Source: Chloroflexota bacterium
GTDB taxonomy: Bacteria; Chloroflexota; Anaerolineae; J102
NCBI GenBank assembly: GCA_003353825.1
Contig: PIVW01000359.1
Coordinates: forward strand, 1-6,122
Length of the DNA stretch: 6,122 nucleotides
Reading direction: 5' to 3'
Notes under the pieces: model-generated
Seen by the model: only the letters and a program-made list of their open reading frames with translations
Databases searched by the model: none
Told to the model about the DNA's origin: nothing
Translations under genes and position numbers: made by a program
Shown here: positions 1-5,734 of the stretch, one piece after another
Layout of the letters: the number at the start of each line of letters is the position of its first letter
How positions within the stretch are numbered: position 1 is the first letter of the stretch

Positions 1-1
1 C

Positions 2-82
2 CGAAATGAGACATCTGCTCAGTCCAGTATTCAGCAAATACAGGATTTTACCGAATATTATTCGGCAGAATCGCAGATCTGA
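2..82 (+). CDS. Possible 3' end of an upstream gene (26 codons)
   Basis: The frame starting at base 2 is open from the window edge to a TGA at 80-82 and would encode a polar tail rich in Gln, Ser and Glu, ending EYYSAESQI. The composition is plausible for a real protein C-terminus, but no domain can be recognised from 26 residues. Frame 3 is also open to a TAA at 84-86 and looks less protein-like. A hairpin (CCGAAT/ATTCGG, 51-65) lies inside the tail without a following T-run. The call rests only on the open frame and composition, so it is weak. Confidence 0.3.
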   Translation, partial: RNETSAQSSIQQIQDFTEYYSAESQI

Positions 83-434
83 TTAATTTTCGAAGGTTTT
101 GAACTAGCACCATTGGTTAGTATATACGTGTTGCGTGATGGCTGTGCAAACGGAATACGCCTTTCTATACTGACAACCGTATCTCCTCAATATCCCGGGC
201 ACTCGCCGAATAAATTCGGACTCTGGGGGCGGGGTTCTACGAACCTATGCCGAACGTCCACCTACATGGACGAGTGGTTCCCTCCAAGTTATTGAGAAGA
301 TACTTTTTTTAGTAGGAGCCATGCAAATTCCGCTCGGGCCGACACGATTAAGCCGATTTCCTCCTTGATCCCAGCCGATAAGTCGGGAGCCTGGCTTCCC
401 CCTCAACGTGGATGACGCGGCTCTCTTGTCGTTC
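83..434. other. Intergenic stretch, mostly without genes
   Basis: No credible gene is seen in this stretch. It contains copy A of the structured repeat (178-303), followed at once by a run of seven Ts (304-310), so the repeat's closing stem plus the T-run could act as an intrinsic terminator in the + direction. From 321 an ATG frame runs 15 codons to a TGA at 366 and then stays open in the same frame to 470. It may be the remnant of a dead gene, but the AGGAG at 314-318 is only two bases from that ATG, too close for a normal ribosome binding site. Confidence 0.6.
178..303 (+). repeat. Structured repeat, copy A (~126 bp, paired ends plus three hairpins)
   Basis: This is the first of two directly oriented copies; the other is at 1769-1895. 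The ends pair: GTATCTCCTCAATA (179-192) against TATTGAGAAGATAC (290-303), 13 of 14 positions. Inside are three hairpins. P2 is CCGAAT/ATTCGG (206-211 with 214-219). P3 is a GGCG/TGCC outer stem enclosing GGTTC-TAC-GAACC (228-251). P4 is CGTCCA/TGGACG (255-260 with 267-272). A 39-base core (227-265) differs from copy B by one base. It could be a MITE-like element with terminal inverted repeats or a non-coding RNA. No target duplication is visible at its ends, and no transposase is nearby. Strand is given by analogy with the flanking genes. Confidence 0.85.
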
Positions 435-495
435 ATTGGCCAATGCATTTTATTGACCAATGCATTTTATTGACCAATGTTACTTATTGACCAAG
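435..495 (+). promoter_or_regulatory. Four tandem ATTGRCCAAK dyads, 17-bp period (probable operator array)
   Basis: The dyad ATTGGCCAAT (435-444) is followed by ATTGACCAAT (452-461), ATTGACCAAT (469-478) and ATTGACCAAG (486-495). Starts are exactly 17 bp apart. The first copy is a perfect palindrome, extended to 12 bp with its flanks; the others differ at the centre or last base. Copies two and three lie in an exact duplicate of a 17-mer (440-456 and 457-473), and a third, diverged unit occupies 474-490. The array ends 22 bp before the hydrolase start codon and 8 bp before its ribosome binding site, a natural place for a repressor or activator array. Each later copy also contains TTGACC, a -35-like hexamer, but no convincing -10 box stands at the right distance. 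The binding protein is unknown. Confidence 0.65.
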
Positions 496-517
496 ACTTG
501 ACGTAAGGAGCTTATAA

Positions 518-1207
518 ATGTCTGTTACAATCACATCTCATGGTCATTCCACCTTCACCATCGCTAGCGATGGGACGAAACTTCTGATCGACCCTTTCTT
601 TACGGGCAACCCTTTGGCAAAAATCTCTGCGACTGATGTCGAGGCAGATTTCATTTTGGTCTCTCATGGCCATGATGATCACACCGGTGACCTTGTCGAG
701 GTCGCCAAACGCACCGGAGCACTTGTCATCGCCAATTTCGAGATCGTGGGTTGGCTTGGCAACCAGGGTGTCGAAAACGTCCATCCCCTTCATATCGGCG
801 GTGGCAATCAGTTCCCCTTTGGCCGCTGCAAAATGACCATCGCTCACCATGGCTCCGGTTTGCCCGATGGCAGTTATGGCGGTAACCCTGCCGGTTTTCT
901 GCTAAGTTTCAATAATGGTGCAACCGTTTACTACGCCGGCGACACAGCCCTGACCTATGATATGAAATGGCTTGCCGATTATGCCATCGACGTCGCCATT
1001 CTTCCTGTCGGCGACAATTTCACCATGGGACCGGACGATGCCATCAAGGCCGTGCAGTTGATCAAGCCAGAGACCATCATCCCTTGTCATTACGGTACCT
1101 GGCCCTATATCGATATCGACGTGAAAGCCTTTCAGTACCGTTGTATCTTAGAAGCATCCAGCGGTTGTGTGATATTGGCACCTGAAAGTTCCTACACGTT
1201 CGGATAA
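518..1207 (+). CDS. UPF0173-type metal-dependent hydrolase (metallo-beta-lactamase fold)
   Basis: This 229-residue protein has the full metallo-beta-lactamase signature. H50-G-H52-D-D54-H55 is the HxHxDH metal site. AHHGSG around H110-H111, the GDT at D142 and the CHYGTWP segment with H191 supply the remaining ligands. Length and motif order match the UPF0173/YtkL-like family of cytosolic metal-dependent hydrolases, whose natural substrate is generally unknown. There is no signal peptide. The start ATG is set by TAAGGAG at 504-510, seven bases upstream. The gene lies directly behind the four-dyad array, so it is the likely first target of whatever binds there. The DUF1858-type gene follows after an 87-bp gap with no evident terminator, so co-transcription is possible. 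All predicted metal ligands are present, so it should be active. The family call is strong; the substrate is not predictable. Confidence 0.93.
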   Translation: MSVTITSHGHSTFTIASDGTKLLIDPFFTGNPLAKISATDVEADFILVSHGHDDHTGDLVEVAKRTGALVIANFEIVGWLGNQGVENVHPLHIGGGNQFPFGRCKMTIAHHGSGLPDGSYGGNPAGFLLSFNNGATVYYAGDTALTYDMKWLADYAIDVAILPVGDNFTMGPDDAIKAVQLIKPETIIPCHYGTWPYIDIDVKAFQYRCILEASSGCVILAPESSYTFG

Positions 1208-1294
1208 AATAGTTTACACAAACACAACACACATTGTTGGATCAAGACTCCGGTAACCACACACGCCGAGACCTTGATCTCAGGAGGTTCACAC

Positions 1295-1738
1295 ATGACC
1301 ACCGTCGCCATTGTGCTGGCCGCGTTTGCGCTTGCCTATGCGTTTCTGACGCAGCGCAAACTCCAGGATGTCACACGACGCCTTGTACGTACCAACAGCC
1401 ATGTCTACGAGTTGTCAGCTCAGCTTGAGACGCTCGCAGATAAGCAGGAAGCTGAGAGGAAACAGTTGAGTTTCGAGATCAAACAAGCATCTGGGCAGAT
1501 CGAAATCGGCCCTAAAACCACCATTGGTGAGATTCAGACCGTCCATCCTGATGCTGACAGAATCTTGGGCGGTTTTCACATGGGAGGCTGCCAGAGCTGT
1601 GCGGTCGATCCGGGTGAAACCGTCGCCGATGCTTGCGAACGACTCGAAGTCAACGAAGCAGCCCTGTTGGCGGCCCTCAAAGATGATGGTGGCGAGATGA
1701 TTCCATTATCCCTAGGCAATATCGAACTGCAGTTTTGA
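1295..1738 (+). CDS. Membrane-anchored DUF1858-like CxxC protein
   Basis: The protein has 147 residues if begun at the ATG at 1295, which has AGGAGG (1282-1287) seven bases upstream. An in-frame TTG at 1274 would put that ribosome binding site inside the gene and is disfavoured. Three parts are visible. Residues about 3-19 are a hydrophobic helix (VAIVLAAFALAYAFL) that would anchor the protein. Residues about 20-68 are charged and Gln/Glu-rich, likely a coiled coil. Residues about 71-130 resemble DUF1858, the small disulfide-type domain often found with hybrid-cluster proteins: TTIGEI, then HPDADRILGGFHMGGCQSC with C99 and C102, and a further C114. Stand-alone DUF1858 proteins are usually short and soluble, so the anchor and coiled coil are notable. 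The pair of cysteines suggests a thiol or metal role. The domain assignment is from motif resemblance only. Confidence 0.8.
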   Translation: MTTVAIVLAAFALAYAFLTQRKLQDVTRRLVRTNSHVYELSAQLETLADKQEAERKQLSFEIKQASGQIEIGPKTTIGEIQTVHPDADRILGGFHMGGCQSCAVDPGETVADACERLEVNEAALLAALKDDGGEMIPLSLGNIELQF

Positions 1739-1768
1739 TGTTGCTGGTACGATTAGATTAACCTTTTT

Positions 1769-1895
1769 CGTATCTCTTCAATAGACTGGGACACTAGCTG
1801 AATGAATTCAGCCTCTGAGGGCGGGGTTCTACGAACCTACGCCGAACGTCCACCTACGTGGACGAGTTGATTCCTCCGAGTTGTTGAGAAGATAC
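1769..1895 (+). repeat. Structured repeat, copy B (~127 bp), just upstream of the double-CxxC gene
   Basis: This is the second copy of the element at 178-303, in the same orientation and about 80% identical by eye. The closing stem is GTATCTCTTCAATA (1770-1783) with TGTTGAGAAGATAC (1882-1895). Two of its differences from copy A leave G-U pairs in RNA. P2 is GCTGAAT/ATTCAGC (1797-1803 with 1806-1812); relative to copy A, one C-G pair has become T-A on both sides of the stem. P3 spans 1820-1843, with CGCC restoring a Watson-Crick pair that is G-U in copy A. P4 is CGTCCAC/GTGGACG (1847-1853 with 1858-1864), one pair longer than in A. It ends 32 bp before the next start codon, so it may lie in that gene's leader. 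Unlike copy A it is not followed by a T-run. Confidence 0.85.
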
Positions 1896-1927
1896 CTATT
1901 GTCACTCAAACTCGTTTAACCATTTAC

Positions 1928-2269
1928 ATGTACCCAAAAGCAGAAGTTCTTTTCCCTTCACCTCTCATCACCTGTTTACGCGAGTTACGCGGCGAAAAAT
2001 GGACAGCCCTGATAGATCGCGTGTCGCAGTTGCCGGAAACCGATCCGGATAATCTTGCATTCTGTCTGCTAATGATCCGCTTGGATGGTTGCCTTAAATG
2101 CTACAGCGGTAGTTATAAATTCATGCGTGGTTGTGAAGCCTGCGCTATCCAGAGTGTGATGCAATTCAAAGGAGATGAAGAGGATCTTGCCGAATTATAC
2201 GACCTTGCGCTAGCGGATATGCAGAAGTACCTTGCGGGCAAAGGCGCCCCATCGGATCGCTCCCTCTAG
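1928..2269 (+). CDS. Hypothetical protein with two CxxC motifs
   Basis: This is a 113-residue soluble protein that I cannot assign to a named family. Its six cysteines are at 16, 46, 55, 58, 69 and 72. The last four form two CxxC pairs (GCLKC and GCEAC) separated by ten residues, a spacing suited to binding zinc or an Fe-S cluster, or to redox-active thiols. The N-terminal part (PKAEVLFPSPLITCLRELRG) and the C-terminal acidic helix (EEDLAELYDLALADMQKYL) look conserved in character, and I recall similar uncharacterised proteins in Chloroflexota. There is no signal peptide or membrane segment. No clear ribosome binding site precedes the ATG; instead, structured repeat copy B ends 32 bp upstream. 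The peroxiredoxin fragment begins 8 bp after its stop, as in an operon. Confidence 0.75.
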   Translation: MYPKAEVLFPSPLITCLRELRGEKWTALIDRVSQLPETDPDNLAFCLLMIRLDGCLKCYSGSYKFMRGCEACAIQSVMQFKGDEEDLAELYDLALADMQKYLAGKGAPSDRSL

Positions 2270-2277
2270 CTTGCATC

Positions 2278-2454
2278 GTGGCGCTACCTATCATCAGTGA
2301 CCCCGCTCCTGATTTCGTCTTGCCCGGGCCTGACGGCGATAGGATCCGCCTCAGAAGTTTTCGGCCCAACTCTAACCTGTTCTTTACTTTTTGCCCGTTC
2401 GATTTCAGTCCTATCTGTTCGATACAATTGCCAGGACTGCAAGACTTGAACTAA
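2278..2454 (+). pseudogene. Truncated peroxiredoxin (AhpC/TSA family), N-terminal fragment
   Basis: A 58-codon frame starting at GTG 2278 reads as the first third of a thiol peroxidase. Residues 8-19 (DPAPDFVLPGPD) match the usual opening of AhpC/TSA and Bcp-like peroxiredoxins. Residues 33-47 give a beta strand (NLFFTF) and then P40-FDF-S44-PI-C47, the PxxxT/SxxC peroxidatic motif. The frame then stops at TAA (2452-2454) where a full enzyme would run on to roughly 150 residues, and the next gene starts only 7 bp later. The thioredoxin-fold core and any resolving cysteine are therefore missing. The simplest reading is a deletion that removed the rest. No ribosome binding site is seen, but the close spacing to the gene before suggests translational coupling. 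A functional mini-protein is possible but unlikely. Confidence 0.72.
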
Positions 2455-2461
2455 GAGCGTT

Positions 2462-3769
2462 ATGCCCAAAAAAATCGCAATCGTCGGCGCCGGTATCGCA
2501 GGGCTGTCTGCAGCCTATGATCTAACAGGGGCCGGCCATCAGGTAACACTGTTCGAAGCAGCAGCAGAGGTCGGGGGGCTGGCGGCAGGCTTTAAGGCGC
2601 CCCACTGGGATTGGACCCTGGAAAAGTATTACCATCACTGGTTCCAGAGCGACAGCTACATGCTGGGATTTATCGAGGAATTGGGCTGGAGCGATCAGGT
2701 TCATTTTCCACGCCCCTATACTGCAGTCTACCACGACGGAACCTTCCAGCTACTTGATTCCATTCCCGAAGCTGCCAAATTTACACTTCGTAATTTCTCA
2801 ATTTTTGATTTCATTCGATTCGGATCGGCGGGGCTCTATCTTCGCCTCACCCCCTGGTGGAAGCCGCTAGAAAAAGTGACGGCAGACGCCTGGATACGAA
2901 AATGGGTGGGCATGAACCTCTATCAAGCCCTATGGAGACCCTTGCTCGTCGGCAAATTCGGTGAAGAGAACTATGCTATCGTCAACATGGCCTGGTTCTG
3001 GGCCCGGATCAAGACGCGTACCACGCGTTTGGGTACGTTTGAAGGTGGCTTTCAGGCATTTCTGAATAAGCTGGCCGATGTTTTAGGCGCTAGAGGCGCC
3101 AACATCCAGCTTGCTTGTCCTGTGACAGCTATCCAGCGCACCGATGCTGGGCTCGCTGTGATGACCGACGGTGCTAGCGAGACCTTCGATGCGGTGATCT
3201 CAACCAGTTCACCCACAGTGATGGCTCGAATAGCCCCAGATCTGCCTGACAGTTATACTGCCAGTTTGCGAGCGCTCAAGTCGATGGGCGCGGTGGTCAT
3301 GGTTGTAACCCTCGACCGCCAGCTCACCAACTACTACTGGCACAACCTCCCCAAAGAAGCAGGCTTTCCCTTCCTGGCCATGGTCGAGCACACCAATTTT
3401 ATCGGGTCTGAGCACTTTGGTGGGGATCACATCCTCTATATGGGTGATTACCTCGATCCCGGCCATGCCTATTTCAACTTAAGCAAAGAGGAGCTGCTCA
3501 AGCAATTTCTGCCAGCACTCACACGGTTCAACCCTGACTTTGATCCCAGTTGGGTGAAGGACTCCTGGCTCTTCAAAACCAGGTACGCCCAGCCCATCCC
3601 TCCTGTCAATCATTCCAAAAACATCCCTCCTTTACGCACACCTGTGCCCGGCCTCTATTTTGCCAGCATGAGCCAGGTTTACCCCTGGGATCGTGGCACC
3701 AACTTCGCTGTCGAACTGGGACGCCGTGTGGCGGGTTATGTCATAGAGGATGTACAACAGGACAAGTGA
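2462..3769 (+). CDS. FAD-dependent oxidoreductase, amine-oxidase / protoporphyrinogen-oxidase-like
   Basis: This 435-residue flavoprotein has an N-terminal dinucleotide-binding fold: GAGIAGLSAAYDL (GxGxxG at residues 9-14), the acidic E32 that binds FAD ribose, and the EVGGLA motif at 36-41 typical of the amine oxidase/PPOX superfamily. The C-terminus (about 395-430) carries the matching FAD-binding segment PGLYFAS...YPWDRGTNFAVELGRRVAG. Length fits the family, and there is no signal peptide or C-terminal membrane helix. Related enzymes oxidise protoporphyrinogen, carotenoid precursors or amines, or work in polysaccharide and lipid pathways. Nothing nearby (no glycosyltransferase, haem or carotenoid gene) decides among these, so the substrate stays open. 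The start ATG lies 7 bp after the stop of the peroxiredoxin fragment and has only a weak AAGAG before it. The gene appears intact. Confidence 0.88.
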   Translation: MPKKIAIVGAGIAGLSAAYDLTGAGHQVTLFEAAAEVGGLAAGFKAPHWDWTLEKYYHHWFQSDSYMLGFIEELGWSDQVHFPRPYTAVYHDGTFQLLDSIPEAAKFTLRNFSIFDFIRFGSAGLYLRLTPWWKPLEKVTADAWIRKWVGMNLYQALWRPLLVGKFGEENYAIVNMAWFWARIKTRTTRLGTFEGGFQAFLNKLADVLGARGANIQLACPVTAIQRTDAGLAVMTDGASETFDAVISTSSPTVMARIAPDLPDSYTASLRALKSMGAVVMVVTLDRQLTNYYWHNLPKEAGFPFLAMVEHTNFIGSEHFGGDHILYMGDYLDPGHAYFNLSKEELLKQFLPALTRFNPDFDPSWVKDSWLFKTRYAQPIPPVNHSKNIPPLRTPVPGLYFASMSQVYPWDRGTNFAVELGRRVAGYVIEDVQQDK

Positions 3770-3795
3770 TCGCATAGTTTTCTGGAGATCAAGAT

Positions 3796-4023
3796 ATGTA
3801 TTGGCAGAATCATATAACTGTTGATCCTAACGTCTGTCATGGACAGGCGTGCTTCAAAGATACGCGCATAATGGTGTCAGTCGTTTTGGATAATCTCGCT
3901 GCAGGCAATTCGATTGACGATATCCTGCAAAGCTATCCATCATTGAACACTGATTCAATTCATGCCGCAATGGGATATGCAGCCGAGTTGGCCAAAGAGC
4001 GCGTACTTCCCTTCCCCGTGTAG
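3796..4023 (+). CDS. DUF433 family protein (antitoxin-like)
   Basis: This 75-residue protein matches the DUF433 pattern throughout: ITVDPNVCHGQACFKDTRIMVSVVLDNL at residues 7-34, then LAAGNSIDDILQSYPSL and the final helix IHAAMGYAAELAKE. The domain forms a small helix-turn-helix-like fold and is commonly the antitoxin next to a PIN-like DUF5615 toxin. TGGAGA at 3783-3788 sits seven bases before the ATG and supports the start. Here no toxin follows: the next 159 bp contain no DUF5615-like frame, and the neighbour downstream is the Mrp ATPase. It is either an orphan antitoxin, a stand-alone regulator, or what is left of a broken toxin-antitoxin pair. The family call is firm; the role is inferred. 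Confidence 0.88.
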   Translation: MYWQNHITVDPNVCHGQACFKDTRIMVSVVLDNLAAGNSIDDILQSYPSLNTDSIHAAMGYAAELAKERVLPFPV

Positions 4024-4096
4024 AGACATCCCAACGAGATAAATCCCTGGTTAAACGGACAAAGCGACATCAGACGCCAGCTCTTCGCCTGAAAAC

Positions 4097-4112
4097 AGCC
4101 CCTGAGGGGGCT
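4097..4112 (+). terminator. Weak hairpin after the DUF433 gene
   Basis: AGCCCC (4097-4102) can pair with GGGGCT (4107-4112) around a TGAG loop, giving a short GC-rich stem. No T-run follows, so it is not a classical intrinsic terminator; it may be an attenuator, an RNA-end stabiliser or chance. It is the only clear hairpin between the DUF433 stop and a second small dyad, CGAAT/ATTCG (4128-4139), upstream of the Mrp gene. Confidence 0.3.
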
Positions 4113-4182
4113 TCGTAACTTCAGCGACGAATTCATTCGGTTCGTTAACTCTCCCATACACCAAAATTTTAAGGATATTCAT

Positions 4183-5256
4183 ATGACCACCCAACCCACT
4201 GAACAAGCCGTCATGGCTGCCTTGAGTACCGTCCAGGAACCTGAACTACACCAGGACCTGGTTACACTGAATATGATCCGCGATCTGGAGATCGACGATG
4301 GCACTGTCGGCCTCACGGTCATGTTGACAACACCGGCCTGCCCCCTCAAAGGCAAGATCGAAGATGATGTACGCGGCGCCGTCATGCAAGTGCCGGGCGT
4401 GCGCCAGGTTGATGTTCGATTTGATGCCAATGTCCGGGCCGATAACCGTATTTCGGGGCGGCTGCAACTGCCCATCAAGAATATCATTGCCATCGCCAGC
4501 GGAAAGGGCGGGGTCGGTAAGAGCACGGTTTCCGTCAACCTGGCCATCTCCCTGGCGCAGTCAGGTGCAAAAGTTGGTTTGCTCGACGCCGACATCTACG
4601 GCCCCAATATCCCCCAAATGCTGGGCGTGTCACAGATGCCGGAACCCCAAAATCAGAAATTGATCCCGGCAAGAGCCTACGATATCCAATTTATGTCGAT
4701 GGGCTTTATGCTTCAGCCCGACCAGGCAGTGATCTGGCGCGGACCTATGCTGCATTCGGCCATCCGCCAGTTGTTCACCGATGTGGCCTGGGAAGAAGTG
4801 GACTACATGATCGTAGACCTCCCCCCCGGTACCGGCGATGCCCAACTTACCCTGGCGCAATCGGTGCCCCTAACCGGTGGTGTCATCGTTTCTACCCCGC
4901 AAGATGTGGCGCTCTCGGATGCCCGCCGTGGATTGGCGGCCTTGAGGCAGCTTCAGGTGCCGGTGTTGGGCATTATCGAAAATATGTCCTACTTCATCGC
5001 CCCCGATACCGGCCAACGCTACGAGATCTTTGGCCATGGTGGCGCCGAACGAGCCGCTCAAGAACTACGGGTGCCATTCCTCGGGCGTCTGCCTCTCGAT
5101 CCTCACGCCCGCGAAGGGGGGGACGTGGGCGAACCAGTGGTGATCGCCTATCCTGATTCACCGATCTCGCAGGCGTTTGCCGATCTCGCCCGGCAGCTTG
5201 CGGCGCAGGTTAGTGTCCTTAGTTTCCGGTCTGATCCGGAGTTGAAGATCATTTAG
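4183..5256 (+). CDS. mrp: Mrp/NBP35-family P-loop ATPase with N-terminal DUF59 (Fe-S cluster carrier type)
   Basis: This is a full-length 357-residue Mrp/ApbC-type protein. Residues about 1-80 are a DUF59 (MIP18-like) domain with the conserved TTPAC53P motif. The ATPase follows: GKGGVGKS (107-114, deviant Walker A), DADIYGPN (135-142), [10 protein letters not shown] (185-194), DLPPGTGD (212-219, Walker B/switch II) and ENMSYF (266-271). The family carries or inserts Fe-S clusters in the cytosol. The usual CxxC after ENMSYF, which holds a bridging cluster in many members, is absent: the segment reads IAPDTG, with A273 and T276 where cysteines would stand. C53 is the only cysteine in the protein. 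From memory, such cysteine-free forms also occur in alphaproteobacteria. AAGGA (4171-4175) seven bases before the ATG sets the start. The gene ends before a strong terminator and is preceded by 159 non-coding bases, so it is probably its own transcription unit. Confidence 0.95.
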   Translation: MTTQPTEQAVMAALSTVQEPELHQDLVTLNMIRDLEIDDGTVGLTVMLTTPACPLKGKIEDDVRGAVMQVPGVRQVDVRFDANVRADNRISGRLQLPIKNIIAIASGKGGVGKSTVSVNLAISLAQSGAKVGLLDADIYGPNIPQMLGVSQMPEPQNQKLIPARAYDIQFMSMGFMLQPDQAVIWRGPMLHSAIRQLFTDVAWEEVDYMIVDLPPGTGDAQLTLAQSVPLTGGVIVSTPQDVALSDARRGLAALRQLQVPVLGIIENMSYFIAPDTGQRYEIFGHGGAERAAQELRVPFLGRLPLDPHAREGGDVGEPVVIAYPDSPISQAFADLARQLAAQVSVLSFRSDPELKII

Positions 5257-5283
5257 CATTCTGTCAGATAGAAAAAGATTTTG

Positions 5284-5318
5284 AACCCGAACGGCCGCGG
5301 CCGTTCGGGTTATTTTAT
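5284..5318 (+). terminator. Strong palindromic terminator after the Mrp gene
   Basis: Bases 5284-5311 form a perfect 28-bp palindrome, starting AACCCGAACGGCC and folding into a GC-rich stem of up to 13 pairs. It is followed by ATTTTAT and preceded on the other side by an A-rich stretch (GAAAAAGATTTT, 5271-5282). It stands 27 bp after the Mrp stop codon. The symmetry and the flanking A and T runs suit termination in both directions. Confidence 0.88.
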
Positions 5319-5543
5319 GACATCGAGCACGTCTGGCGACAGCTCAAGAATCTTTCATACGACTTCTTATGCCTCATAGATGATCTGGATCATTGCTGGA
5401 TGTTCTAATATGGGATAATCTAGTGATATACGCAGCATGTTGAATGTGTGGTGTAACCATTGTCTGGTCCTTCGGGAATCAGATCTCGCCCTTGTTTTCC
5501 ATCACTCTGCCCTCCTTAACGCGCCTCCTATATATAACTATTA
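5319..5543. other. Non-coding gap between the terminator and the MITE-like element
   Basis: No credible gene is seen. A 35-codon frame (5437-5544) has no ribosome binding site and no recognisable product. A 6-bp dyad, ATGATC-TG-GATCAT (5380-5393), and a partial promoter, TTGCTG (5393-5398) with GATAAT (5414-5419) at a short 15-bp spacing, are present but weak. The stretch ends in an AT-rich run, TATATATAAC, just before the element at 5544. Confidence 0.5.
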
Positions 5544-5687
5544 AGAGTCCACTGAAAAAAGCCTATTAACCGCAGAGATCGCAGAGGAAAACATAGGGTT
5601 TTACGGGAAACACGCGTCCAAACCCCACCATTTTTGCTGTTGTCTCGGCTTTTACTGTTTGTTTAGACCCTTTTTTCAGGGGAGTCT
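5544..5687. mobile_element. MITE-like element, 144 bp, 18-bp inverted ends and ATTA target duplication
   Basis: The left end AGAGTCCACTGAAAAAAG (5544-5561) and the complement of the right end (5670-5687, read inward AGACTCCCCTGAAAAAAG) match at 16 of 18 positions without a gap. The element is flanked on both sides by ATTA (5540-5543 and 5688-5691), consistent with a 4-bp target duplication. The interior has no coding capacity. It contains AACCGCAGAGATCGCAGAGG (5569-5588), which resembles the AACCRCAGAG-type repeats that I recall as scattered through many environmental bacterial genomes. It is too short for a transposase, so it would be mobilised in trans. It ends 47 bp before the response-regulator start and may affect that gene's promoter. 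Confidence 0.65.
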
Positions 5688-5734
5688 ATTAATCGCCTCA
5701 AAGATCCACCGTCAAGTTCTTGGGAGCACTTTAT

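Noticed and set aside
51..65. Hairpin CCGAAT/ATTCGG as terminator of the upstream gene
   Set aside because: It lies inside the possible coding tail and has no T-run after it. The stem equals P2 of repeat copy A, but the flanking bases do not match, so it is not a third copy.
113..295. 60-aa + strand frame across the structured repeat
   Set aside because: It runs through the stems and loops of the repeat, has no ribosome binding site and no protein-like pattern, and the frame is not kept in copy B.
245..460. 71-aa - strand frame covering the repeat and the 17-bp array
   Set aside because: It is built from repeat sequence read backwards, with no recognisable domain and no support from neighbours, all of which are on the + strand.
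435..495. 17-bp tandem units as a CRISPR array
   Set aside because: The units abut directly, with no unique spacers, and are too short; no cas gene is present.
1274..1294. Upstream TTG start for the DUF1858-like gene
   Set aside because: The ATG at 1295 has an ideal AGGAGG at seven bases, which would lie inside the gene if TTG were used.
4179..4595. 138-aa - strand frame opposite the Mrp gene
   Set aside because: It is a shadow of the Mrp coding sequence, with a low-complexity Ser/Thr/Arg composition and no independent support.
5437..5544. 35-codon + strand frame with a CNHC motif
   Set aside because: No ribosome binding site, no recognisable sequence, and it ends inside the MITE-like element.
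5720..5734. Upstream TTG start for the response regulator
   Set aside because: It overlaps the GGGAG ribosome binding site that serves the ATG at 5735, and the receiver fold begins properly from that ATG.
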